This document shows positions 16,471-24,739 of a DNA stretch of 64,000 nucleotides, piece by piece. Both the position numbers and the translations under genes were made by a program. The notes under the pieces are model-generated. The model did no database searches, had not been told where the DNA came from, and saw only the letters and a program-made list of their open reading frames with translations. Position 1 is the stretch's first letter. Each line of letters starts with the position of its first letter. Source of the DNA: Okeania sp. SIO2B3 (GTDB lineage: Bacteria; Cyanobacteriota; Cyanobacteriia; Cyanobacteriales; Microcoleaceae). The stretch is from the NCBI RefSeq assembly GCF_010672525.1, contig NZ_JAAHGH010000035.1, forward strand, positions 1 through 64,000, read 5' to 3'.

Positions 16471-16760
16471 CTAGAGCTTGAATATAAATGCCAGTGGTAC
16501 GGTTCTGAGTTAGTAGTAGTTGACAGGTTTTTTCCATCATCAAAAACTTGCTCAAACTGTGGTCACGTCCAAGATATGCCCTTAAATCTAAGGACTTATA
16601 ATTGCTCTGATTGTGGGTTGTCAATCTTATTGAGATTTAAACGCCAGTATAAATTTAAGAAATGCGGTCGGCTCGACCGTGAATGCCTGTGCATGAATGC
16701 CTGTGGATGAGTAACCGCCAACGGCCTCACAAGAAGCAGGAAGTAAACATCGGGTTGTTA
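16471..16760 (+). pseudogene. tnpB C-terminal fragment
   Basis: 16471-16624 reads through LEYKCQWYGSELVVVDRFFP then SSKTCSNCGHVQDMPLNLR and YNCSDCG, the zinc-ribbon end of TnpB, 15 bp after the preceding stop codon. It then degenerates. 16643-16750 is repeated at 21519-21611 apart from a 14-bp internal duplication. There is no start and no catalytic core, so it is inactive. Confidence 0.75.
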
Positions 16761-17120
16761 CTTTATGTAAAGCTTTGTATCAGTTGGCTTCCCCCTTTCT
16801 AAGGGGGACGGGAGGGGGATAAAATCGGGGGACTTTTAGAGTTTTATTCCCCCCGCGCATTGGCTTGCTCGGGGGGCTTGCATCATACCCAGAATCAGCA
16901 ACGCCCTTTTTTTCCATATTCTCGTTCCTGAATTTTCACAACTTGTGAGGACTGAAGACTGCAGCCAAAAGTACATACCCCCCTGCAAAGATACGATTGG
17001 GGATTCTATAGAAAAGCGATCGCCATTCTTAAGTGCCGCAGTGGCGATCGCCCCTGGCCTCAAGTCCAACTTCCAAAACGCGACCGCTCTCTACCTCAGT
17101 CGAATTTGACAGGTTGATCG
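16761..17120. repeat. Spacer with partial MITE copy
   Basis: 16810-16905 matches the right half of the GGCGTTGCTGA element (GACTTTTAGAGTTTTATTCC, CTTGCATCATACCCAGAA, CAGCAACGCC) seen complete at 24740-24891. The rest carries two GCGATCGC sites and no credible gene. Confidence 0.6.
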
Positions 17121-17254
17121 TGGTTAATTTTTTTGTCTCAAATTACTGCTACAGGGACAACACAGTGAAAAAAAATGTGTATCGGTATTGACACTGAGCT
17201 TTTCTGAAGTTACGCTGGAAACAGAAAACAGTTCGACAACTCATCTCATCAGAT
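17121..17254 (+). promoter_or_regulatory. Shared leader/promoter copy 3
   Basis: Same sequence family as at 13087 and 15275. TTGACA at 17188-17193 and TACGCT at 17211-17216 have a 17-nt spacer here, because the T run between them is one base shorter. Confidence 0.6.
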
Positions 17255-18760
17255 ATGCAACGAATATTACCTTGGGTGATGTCAGTGCTACTGGCATTTA
17301 CCTGCTTGAATATCAGTCCGTCATCGGCAGCTGCCGAGAACTTAGTAGTCAATGGCAGTTTTGAAGAGCCAGTGATCGAAAGTCCAGCAGGAGTAACTTA
17401 CGAAACTTCATTTAATGGCTGGAGAGTGTCCAAGGGTTTCTTGATGGAAATAGACCGCGACCTTTATGGAGCGAGCAATGCCAAAGATGGGAAACAATAT
17501 GTGGAACTCGATAGTTTAAATCAAGTAACTCAAATCTATCAGGATGTTCCCACTGAGGCAGGTAAGACTTACAAATTAACCTTTGGATTCAGCCCCCGTG
17601 CAGACAACTTAGACAACAAGCTGAACGTCCATTGGGGAAATACCACGATTGCTGAACTGGAAGCAAGTGGGGAAGGTTTATCTAAAAGCGATTGGCAGGC
17701 TTATAGCTATGGCGTTCAAGCAGCTGGCACTGAAACTCGCATTAGCTTTGATAATCTCAACGAGATAGCTGATGGTTTTGGTTCCTTAATTGACGCGATT
17801 GGCCTAGAAAATCTAAATTGTGATTTGGGGGATGAAGATTGTACGATTATCATTCCTCCCGATGGAACATTTGTGATGCCAGTCACAATTCCGATTCCAG
17901 AAGATGCAGGGGCACTGCCTGTGGATTTAATCCTCACCCAAGACTTGACCAGTTCCTTCTCAGATGATTTGCCAACTCTCAAGACAGTGATTCCTGACTT
18001 AGTGACAGAATTGAAAGCTGTCCAACCTGATACAAACTTCGGTCTGGCAAGTTTCACAGACAAGAAGGTTTATGGAACTCCTGATTATTATGTGTACAAG
18101 ACGGAGTTGCCTCTGACGAGCGACAGTAGCGTATTTGAGGAAGCAGTTGCAGGGTTAGCCACTCTTGCAGGAGGATATGACTTCCCCGAGTCATCCTTGT
18201 CAGCTCTGATGCAAGTTGGTTTACGGGCTGATGGCGAATTAGGATTCCGAGATGAGACTCGTCGGATTGCTATTATCTCTACAGATGATGCTTACAAGCA
18301 GGCAGGGGATTATCCACAAGGTACGCCAAACAATGGAGATACAGTTCTGGATGAGGCAGAAGACTATCCTTCTGTGGCTCAGACGAAGGACGCAATCAAT
18401 AATGCTAATATCCTTCCTATCTTCCTAGTAACCAGCCCTTTCATACCCACCTATAATGACTTGGTGAGTCAGTTAGGGGTAGGAGCTGTAGTCGAACTGG
18501 AGCCTGACAGTTCAAATTTGGTTGAGGCTGTACTGGAAGCAATAGAGATATTAAACCAAACTGTGACTGTTGTGGCCGTAGATGATGAGTACGGTTATGT
18601 GCAAAGCATCGACCCGGACTACTTTGAAGATGTTGTTCCTGGCTCGGAATTAACAACTTATGTCACCTTCAAAGATACTGGACTAGGTAGCGGAGATGAT
18701 GTGACAATTCGCGCTCTAGGAATTGGGGATTTGGTCGTTGATGTTCAAGTCTCTTTGTAA
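17255..18760 (+). CDS. Secreted integrin-beta-headpiece-like protein (paralogue 1)
   Basis: The 501-aa product has a signal peptide (1-27), an NGSFE sandwich domain (28-190), then a module colinear with animal integrin beta. A hybrid-domain half (about 195-222, ending ALPVDL) leads into an I-like domain (about 223-435) and the second hybrid half (about 436-501, ending TIRALGIGDLVVDVQ). Metal-site residues are kept: MIDAS D230-x-T232-x-S234, E312 in DFPES and D344 in STDD; ADMIDAS D237 and D238. Hallmarks such as ALMQV, DYPSVAQ, VTSPF and DSSN also match. PSI, EGF and transmembrane parts are absent. Integrin-like domains in cyanobacteria are known from the literature; the exact family call here is by eye. 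A calcium/magnesium-dependent adhesion role is inferred. Confidence 0.8.
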   Translation: MQRILPWVMSVLLAFTCLNISPSSAAAENLVVNGSFEEPVIESPAGVTYETSFNGWRVSKGFLMEIDRDLYGASNAKDGKQYVELDSLNQVTQIYQDVPTEAGKTYKLTFGFSPRADNLDNKLNVHWGNTTIAELEASGEGLSKSDWQAYSYGVQAAGTETRISFDNLNEIADGFGSLIDAIGLENLNCDLGDEDCTIIIPPDGTFVMPVTIPIPEDAGALPVDLILTQDLTSSFSDDLPTLKTVIPDLVTELKAVQPDTNFGLASFTDKKVYGTPDYYVYKTELPLTSDSSVFEEAVAGLATLAGGYDFPESSLSALMQVGLRADGELGFRDETRRIAIISTDDAYKQAGDYPQGTPNNGDTVLDEAEDYPSVAQTKDAINNANILPIFLVTSPFIPTYNDLVSQLGVGAVVELEPDSSNLVEAVLEAIEILNQTVTVVAVDDEYGYVQSIDPDYFEDVVPGSELTTYVTFKDTGLGSGDDVTIRALGIGDLVVDVQVSL

Positions 18761-18883
18761 TCTCTATCCGTTGAGCGATCGCGGAGCGTGGCATCAGCCG
18801 TATCGCCTGTCTGAGAATCTGTAGGGCTTGTAACTGTTGGCTCAAATCTGGTTTTATCTATAAAAATCTGGTATTATCTGTTT

Positions 18884-19360
18884 ATGCTACTTGGATTCAA
18901 AACTGAATTACACCCAAATAAGCAGCAAAAAACATTACTGGCTAAACACGCAGGTGTAGTTCGTCATGCTTGGAATTGGGGATTATGGTTAACTAGAAAT
19001 ATCCTTAGTCATAATTCCAATAATCCTTCAGGTAAACTTAAATTTCCCACATCTATCGACCTGCATAAGCTTTTAGTAGCAATGGTTAAACCTAAGAACT
19101 TTTGGTACTACGAAGTGTCTAAATGTGCACCTCAATATGCTTTAAGATATTTATCTCTAGCTTGGAAGTGTTGCTTTAACAAAATTTCTGGTCAACCTAG
19201 TTAAATTTAGCTATGGCGGGCAGTTTGCTCCGCAACGCTAACGCGTTTCGCGCCAGCGTTGCGTTACGCCAGTTTTGCGAAGCAAAAGCAAACGTCCGTG
19301 TCAGCCTGTGGACTGGATAACGCCGACGTTGCCAGGTAGAAGCAGGAATGGAACAGATAA
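18884..19360 (+). pseudogene. tnpB internal-deletion remnant
   Basis: 18884-19204 encodes the first 106 residues of an IS200/IS605 TnpB (MLLGFKTELHPNKQQKTLLA, HAGVVRHAWNWGL). The middle is missing. 19215-19290 is a palindromic GC-rich dispersed repeat (CGCAACGCTAACGCG type), after which 19310-19360 retains CGLDNADVAR from the normal C-terminal tail. The catalytic core is lost. It separates the two integrin-beta-like genes. Confidence 0.75.
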
Positions 19361-19450
19361 TCATAGATTTTTATAGATTATCGTAGGTTTCTAAGAACGG
19401 ACAGAGAAGCGATCGCCAGAGTTAGGACAGTCGGTAAAGTCAACATTAAA

Positions 19451-19480
19451 CCCTTTCCAGAAACGGAAGGGTGTATTTTT
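19451..19480 (+). terminator. Hairpin with T run, probable IS right end
   Basis: CCCTTTCC pairs with GGAAGGG around an AGAAAC loop, followed by GTGTATTTTT. It probably comes from the right end of the tnpB remnant and could act as a rho-independent terminator. Confidence 0.45.
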
Positions 19481-19717
19481 CAGGACTTAGGCACTGGCAA
19501 TAGATGTAGGGTTTTGTGCGTTACGCTAACGCTAACACACCCTACTGGACTGACACAAAAATGTAGGTTGGGTAGAACGGAGTGTTAGCGGAGCTTCCCG
19601 AAGGGAAATCCAACAAAGCCTCGCTATTGTTGGGTTCCGTTCCTCAAGCCAACCTACGCTTATTGCACCATTTTAGCAGTGTCGGTCTACTACCAATAGC
19701 GTTCATGCGTAAGTCCT
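19481..19717. mobile_element. MITE with CAGGACTTA...TGCGTAAGTCCT ends (copy 3)
   Basis: The 237-bp element is longer than the other two copies. It starts CAGGACTTAGGCA and ends TGCGTAAGTCCT. The interior contains GTAGGGTTTTGTGCG / CACACCCTAC and GTAGGTTGGG / CCAACCTAC inverted segments. No ORF. Confidence 0.65.
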
Positions 19718-19722
19718 ATTTT

Positions 19723-19847
19723 TATCTCAAATGACTGTACACTCACAATACAGCAGCGATCAAAAAAATGTGTATCGGTATTGACACTGAGCTTTTCTGA
19801 AGTTACGCTGGAAACAGAAAACTGTTCGACAACTCATCTCATCAGAT
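19723..19847 (+). promoter_or_regulatory. Shared leader/promoter copy 4 (5' part diverged)
   Basis: TTGACA at 19781-19786 and TACGCT at 19804-19809 (17-nt spacer) are in the conserved 3' half. The 5' half has drifted or been replaced near the MITE end at 19717, leaving only TCTCAAAT-ACTG recognisable. The part kept in all four copies therefore begins around AAAAAAATGTGT. Confidence 0.6.
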
Positions 19848-21374
19848 ATGAAACGAATATTACCTTGGGTGATGTCAGTGCTACTGGCATTTACCTGCTT
19901 GAATATCAGTCCGTCATCGGCCGCTGCCGAGAACTTAGTAGTCAATGGCAGTTTTGAAGAGCCAGTCCTTAATGGTGACTATGGTACAGCAGATTTTCAA
20001 CCCTCATTTAAAGGGTGGGACTTATCCAAGGGTTACTTGATGGAAATCGATCGTGAAACCAGAGAGGATCTGATCCCTTATCTCCCCCCAGAATCAGTAA
20101 TTCCCAAAGCCAAAGATGGGAAGCAATATGTGCAGCTTGACAGCATTCAGCAAGTAACTCAAATTTATCAGGATATCACGACGGAAGCGGGTCAGACCTA
20201 CGAACTCACTTTTTCATTCTCCCCCCGTCCTTATGTCTCAGACAACAAGCTGAATGTTAAGTGGGGAGATACAGAGATAGTTAAACTGGAGGCAAGTGGT
20301 GAAGGTTTATCTCAAAGCAATTGGCAGGATTATAGCTATGGTGTTCAAGCTGACAGTTCTACGACTCGCCTGAGCTTTGATAATATAGGAGAGTTTCCTG
20401 ATAGCAAGGGTTCCTACGTTGATGCTATCGGTCTCGAACCACTCGTTTGCAAGTTGGGCGATGAGAAATGCCAAATCATCATTACCCCTGACGAAAAATT
20501 CCTTCTGCCAGTCACAATTCCGATTCCTGAAGATTCAGGCACGTTGCCTCTAGATCTAATGTTGACCCAAGATGTGACTGGCTCCTACCGAGATGATTTG
20601 CCAGTTCTGCGAGCACTAATTCCTGACTTGGTGGAAGAACTGCGCGCTCTCCAACCTGATACAACTTTTGGTCTAGCAACTTTTCAAGATAATAATCCAG
20701 GTGAGTATGTGTATCGAACCGAGTTACCTTTGACCACAGACTCGGCTGCATTCGAGGCAGCGGTTGACAAGTTGACGGCTAATGGTGGAGGTGACTATCC
20801 AGAGTCATCGTTGACAGCTCTAATGCAAGTTGCTGTACGGGCAGAAAGTGAGTTAAATTTCCGACAGAATACTCGTCGGGTAGCAATTGTATCCACAGAT
20901 GCTACCTATAAAAAGGCAGGGGACCCACCCGGAGGTACTCCCAACAATGGAGACGCAGTTTTAGACCCTGGTGAGGACTTTCCCTCTGTCCCTCAGGTGA
21001 AGCAGGCAATCAATGAAGCTAATGTAGTGCCTATCTTCCTGGCAACCACCAATGTGGTAAGCACATATAATGACTTGGTGAGTCAGTTAGGGGTAGGAGC
21101 TGTAGTTGAGCTAGAGGCTGATAGTTCAAATTTGATTGAGGCTCTCAAGGAAGCATTAGAGGTAATCAACCAAAACTTGACTATTGTAGCGGTAAACGAT
21201 GACTACGGTTATGTGGAAAGCATCGAGCCAGACCGTTTTGAAGATGTAGCCCCAGGCTCGGAAGTAACAACCAACATTACCTTCAAATACTCGGGACTCG
21301 GCACCGGTGATGAAGTCACCATTCGTGCTCTAGGAATTGGGGATTTGGTTGTTGATGTTCAAGTCTCTTTGTAA
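19848..21374 (+). CDS. Secreted integrin-beta-headpiece-like protein (paralogue 2)
   Basis: The 508-aa product has the same plan as its upstream paralogue: signal peptide 1-27, NGSFE domain 28-200 with a short insertion (ETREDLIPYLPPES), split hybrid domain around an I-like domain (about 235-443), and the end TIRALGIGDLVVDVQVSL. Metal-site residues are again kept: D242-x-T244-x-S246, D249, D250, E319 in DYPES and D351 in STD. The two genes also share about 25 bp just after their stop codons. Sequence differences are spread through the I-like face (KKVYG loop replaced by NNPGE), which would be expected if they bind different ligands. No anchor is visible, so the protein is released or held by partners. 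Confidence 0.8.
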   Translation: MKRILPWVMSVLLAFTCLNISPSSAAAENLVVNGSFEEPVLNGDYGTADFQPSFKGWDLSKGYLMEIDRETREDLIPYLPPESVIPKAKDGKQYVQLDSIQQVTQIYQDITTEAGQTYELTFSFSPRPYVSDNKLNVKWGDTEIVKLEASGEGLSQSNWQDYSYGVQADSSTTRLSFDNIGEFPDSKGSYVDAIGLEPLVCKLGDEKCQIIITPDEKFLLPVTIPIPEDSGTLPLDLMLTQDVTGSYRDDLPVLRALIPDLVEELRALQPDTTFGLATFQDNNPGEYVYRTELPLTTDSAAFEAAVDKLTANGGGDYPESSLTALMQVAVRAESELNFRQNTRRVAIVSTDATYKKAGDPPGGTPNNGDAVLDPGEDFPSVPQVKQAINEANVVPIFLATTNVVSTYNDLVSQLGVGAVVELEADSSNLIEALKEALEVINQNLTIVAVNDDYGYVESIEPDRFEDVAPGSEVTTNITFKYSGLGTGDEVTIRALGIGDLVVDVQVSL

Positions 21375-21518
21375 TCTCTATCCGTTGAGCGATCGCGGAG
21401 CGTGACCAACGGTTGGGTAAGTTGGGATAAGTTCAGTAGAACGGAAATTGACTGATGGCCGAATGGCGATCGCTCTTTTGCCAGAAAGGTGGGATATCTA
21501 TAGACCGGGATCTGAATG

Positions 21519-21620
21519 CCAGTATAAATTTGAGAGATGCGGTCGGCTTGACCGTGAATGCCTGTGGATGAGTAGCCGCCGACGGTCTCACAAGAAGCAG
21601 GAAGTAAACATTAAAATATC
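21519..21620 (+). pseudogene. Short tnpB tail fragment
   Basis: About 93 bp (CCAGTATAAATTTGAGAGAT to GAAGCAGGAAGTAAAC) duplicates 16643-16750 and carries the degenerate TnpB C terminus. The 101-codon reading frame through it is not a real gene. The following 380 bp to the terminator show no gene, only two GCGATCGC sites and a GAACATGATATAAT motif at 21968-21981. Confidence 0.65.
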
Positions 21621-22002
21621 ACGCTATGTGACGTTTTATATCAGTTTTATGAAGCAGGAACGTAAAGTTTGCAACGCTTTTGGCGCAACAGGTCCGGATA
21701 CTTTAACTCCCCTAGAAGTCACAGTATCTCTGATTGGTGCACACCAACCTTAATAAGTTATCGGTACTGTTAGAAGAATAAGGGGCGATCGCTTTGATTA
21801 ATCCCAAAAGGAAAACTGTGAAAAAAGGCGATCGCCTGCCTGAAAAAAGTGCATTGACAAGACCTTGAAAGAACGAAAACTCTGGATGGGTTATTAATAT
21901 CTGCCCACTCAAAAACAATTTGAATACTTCTACTGTAATGATTCTGGCTTTATTATCAGTGATCATCCGAACATGATATAATTCTTATTCATTTCTCAGT
22001 AG

Positions 22003-22035
22003 AAAAAGCGATTAAACTAAGTTTAATCGCTTTTT
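22003..22035. terminator. Strong bidirectional rho-independent terminator
   Basis: AAAAAGCGATTAAAC pairs perfectly with GTTTAATCGCTTTTT (15 bp) around a TAA loop, giving A and T runs on both sides so it can act in both directions. It separates the integrin-beta-like genes from the ILEI/FG-GAP gene. Confidence 0.85.
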
Positions 22036-22037
22036 TG

Positions 22038-22075
22038 AGTTTGCGGGGGAGCGCGATCGCGCTCCCCCGCAAACT
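22038..22075. repeat. 38-bp perfect palindrome centred on GCGATCGC
   Basis: The half-site AGTTTGCGGGGGAGCGCGA is followed exactly by its reverse complement. It begins two bases after the terminator. As RNA it would form a very stable stem with no natural loop; as DNA it could extrude a cruciform. The HIP1 octamer forms the centre. Confidence 0.9.
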
Positions 22076-22280
22076 ACTATTGGGACTCGATCAAAAACAA
22101 AACCTACAGTCAAGACTCAAATGACAAACAAAAATTAAATATTTAATATGACTTTTTCATCTCGACATATATACATTTAACTGCTATAATTGTCTCCGTT
22201 AAACTTTAGCTCTATTTCTTTCTAGTAAAAGTTCCAGATCGACTAAAAAGCATTGTTCCTTTTAATAGCAGTAAATCCCC

Positions 22281-22305
22281 GTTTGCGGAGCATTCCGTAG
22301 GAAAG
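22281..22305 (+). repeat. Small dispersed repeat (GTTTGCGnAGCATTCCGnAGGAAA family)
   Basis: One clear copy of a 24-26-bp element, in the leader region of the ILEI/FG-GAP gene. Other copies occur at 26834, 31975, 37860, 37893, 43044 and 43361. The family resembles the small dispersed repeats described in Nostoc genomes. Confidence 0.75.
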
Positions 22306-22457
22306 GCGGGTGCTATATTAGCGCAGCTCCTCTGTCAATAGGCAATAGAAAGCCTCTATCCGCGATGGAGCAGGAATCCCGCCCTGTCTCGTAGAGCAGC
22401 GTCGGGAGGATGTCAATATCAGACAAAATCAACCAATAAAGCAGACATAAAATTAAC

Positions 22458-24617
22458 ATGGCAATAAAAAAAATCACTATAACTGCTACATCCAATGGCT
22501 ATACAGCCAAATATTATGGAGGAGGAGAACCTAAAGCAAAAATTTATATCGATGGCCAAGAAATTAATTTCGGCAGCTATAGTCGGGGTATCAATGTGGC
22601 CGTATTCGATGAAATCACAGGTAAACTACTATTTTGTAACAGATTTGATACTCCTATTGGCAACAGCGACATCTTTGCTGATTTCATCAATAACCTGCCA
22701 GAAGGAAAGATAGTTGCCCTAACAATCAAAGGTGATGCCGTATCTACTCCTCTAACAGATAAAGCCAAAGCTGCTTTTAAAACCATAGGCAGCGCTGAAA
22801 TAGACAACCTGAAAGTTGGCCAATCCTACACCCTCATAGGTATCAAAGGCCATGAACCAGGTACTGCCCATGAATCTATGTTTTGGTTAGAAACCAGCAG
22901 TAGCTACACCCAAGAGGTAGAAGTAGTAGAAAATCTAGGAACTTTTGCAGTAGAAGCTGTATCAAAACCATCAATATTGGCTGCAGCACCATACTATCTC
23001 CCCCAAGGAGGAGAAGCACAAATTCACCTCAACGGAAAAATTCTAGCTATAGAAGGAGGATATAAATCTGGCTGGAATCTGATAGTATTAGACGGCAAAG
23101 ATGGGCAAGTGAAAAGCTCTGGTAGTTTTAATCCTGGGATACCAGAGGAGGTAGATAGGTTCGTTGAAATCATCGAAGATTTACAAGCAGGAGAAATAGT
23201 TGCCATAGCTACCAAAGATTATACAGGCACGGAAGTAGAACAGAACATGAAAACAGCTTGTTCTTCTATTGGTTCGACAATGGTAGGTAATCTCGAGTAT
23301 GGAGGTAGTTGGGCGATCGTTGGTTATAAAGGAGCTAAACCAGGTCAAGCAGTAGAAAACCTAGATAATTTCTGTCTCTACTGCTCTCAATATAAACCCG
23401 AGGGAGTCAATGTCAAATATTGGGCGCAGCAAACTGCTCCTCTTTTGAACAAAAAATTAAAACCCAGGCAAAAACTGTCCAAGAAGAGTGCTAGCGAATA
23501 TTTTGCTTTTAAGCAAGCTGTGGGTATTGATGGTGACTATGCATTAGTGGGGGATGATGGTAAAGGCAATGCCTATATTTATCATTGGCAAAACAGTCAG
23601 TGGAAGTTAAAACAGCAGCTCAAACCTCAAGGTCAGAAAATGGCTGGGTATGGTCACTCTTTGGATATCAGCGGTAACTTCGCAATTGTCGGCCAGCATT
23701 CTGCTAGTGCTTTGGACAAAAATAATGCGGGTGCAGCTCACATTTATGAATTAAAAGATGGTCAGTGGCAGCACAAACAAATTATACAACCTTCGGACTT
23801 AAAAGCTAGCGACTATTTCGGTTATTCGGTGGCAATTGATGGCAAACTTGCGATCGTGGGAGCATATTTAGCTGATGCTCCAGGCAAAAATTATTGTGGT
23901 GCTGCTTATGTTTTCCAATTAGAAGGTGGTCAGTGGGTACAAAAAGGCAAAAAATTGCAACCAGACGACCTTGAAGCTGGCAATTGTTTTGGTTACTCAG
24001 TCTGTATTGAGGGTAATGTAGCAATGGTGGGAGCATATTTAGCTGATGCTCCAGGCAAAAAAAATTGTGGTGCTGCTTATGTTTTTCGATTAGAAGGTGG
24101 CAATTGGCAGCAGCAGCTACTTCAACCTCCAGACTTAGGTTCTGGCGATAATTGTGGTTGGTCGTTAGCTGTTAGCGGCAATCGGGCAATTGTAGGGGCA
24201 CATCTTTCTGGTGTACAAGGAAAAGCAGATACGGGTGCGGCCTATATTTATGAATTACACAACGGTGTATGGTACTTACATCAGAAGATTCAAGCTAATG
24301 ACCAAAAGCAACACGATGGTTTCGGATGTTCCGTAGCTATTAAAGGCAATGTAGCAGTTGTGGGAGCATCTCAGGCTAGTGTTAATGGTATGTGGGATTA
24401 CGGTGCTGTCTATCTGTTTCAGTTGGAAAATGGCAAATGGGAGCAAAAACAGAAGTTGCACCCCTCAGATTTGCCAAAAAATCTGGGATGGGGTTATGGT
24501 GTTGCTTTCGATGGTAGTCGGGCTATTATCAGCGGTAATGGTGACTTGTTAGGCTCTAAAACTGGTTTTGCCTATATTTGCGATGTTGACACTGAGGCAT
24601 CATATCAAATTGGGTAG
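22458..24617 (+). CDS. Two ILEI/FAM3-type domains plus seven-bladed FG-GAP (integrin-alpha-like) propeller
   Basis: The 719-aa product begins with two domains resembling the ILEI/PANDER fold of animal FAM3 cytokines, at about 25-150 and 180-315. The first reads SRGINVAVFDEITGKLL, then FD, then F-x-x-F-I, LPEGKIVAL, IGSAEIDNL and LIGIKGHEPG. From about 345 there are seven repeats of about 50 aa, (Y/C)FGYSVAIDGKLAIVGAY ... GAAYVFQLEGGQW, the pattern of FG-GAP_2 blades; seven matches the integrin alpha propeller. The calcium-loop DxDxDG signature is missing in most blades. No signal peptide is visible from this ATG, which is odd for such domains. It lies 1.1 kb after the integrin-beta-like pair but behind a terminator. 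Confidence 0.75.
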   Translation: MAIKKITITATSNGYTAKYYGGGEPKAKIYIDGQEINFGSYSRGINVAVFDEITGKLLFCNRFDTPIGNSDIFADFINNLPEGKIVALTIKGDAVSTPLTDKAKAAFKTIGSAEIDNLKVGQSYTLIGIKGHEPGTAHESMFWLETSSSYTQEVEVVENLGTFAVEAVSKPSILAAAPYYLPQGGEAQIHLNGKILAIEGGYKSGWNLIVLDGKDGQVKSSGSFNPGIPEEVDRFVEIIEDLQAGEIVAIATKDYTGTEVEQNMKTACSSIGSTMVGNLEYGGSWAIVGYKGAKPGQAVENLDNFCLYCSQYKPEGVNVKYWAQQTAPLLNKKLKPRQKLSKKSASEYFAFKQAVGIDGDYALVGDDGKGNAYIYHWQNSQWKLKQQLKPQGQKMAGYGHSLDISGNFAIVGQHSASALDKNNAGAAHIYELKDGQWQHKQIIQPSDLKASDYFGYSVAIDGKLAIVGAYLADAPGKNYCGAAYVFQLEGGQWVQKGKKLQPDDLEAGNCFGYSVCIEGNVAMVGAYLADAPGKKNCGAAYVFRLEGGNWQQQLLQPPDLGSGDNCGWSLAVSGNRAIVGAHLSGVQGKADTGAAYIYELHNGVWYLHQKIQANDQKQHDGFGCSVAIKGNVAVVGASQASVNGMWDYGAVYLFQLENGKWEQKQKLHPSDLPKNLGWGYGVAFDGSRAIISGNGDLLGSKTGFAYICDVDTEASYQIG

Positions 24618-24739
24618 CATTAGATAAAGAGTGTGGGGAGGGTGGGGACTCACCCCTACTGCTCCCAGGAAGCAGGGCTGTTTCATTCTCGATAGACACG
24701 GGAACGCGGAGACGCGGAGACACGGGGATAGAGGCTTTT

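Noticed and set aside
21448-21753. 101-codon ORF
   Set aside because: It runs through a tnpB tail fragment and spacer; no protein family fits.
21712-21966. 84-codon minus-strand ORF with hydrophobic stretch
   Set aside because: Weak start context, no homology pattern, and it spans HIP1-rich spacer sequence.
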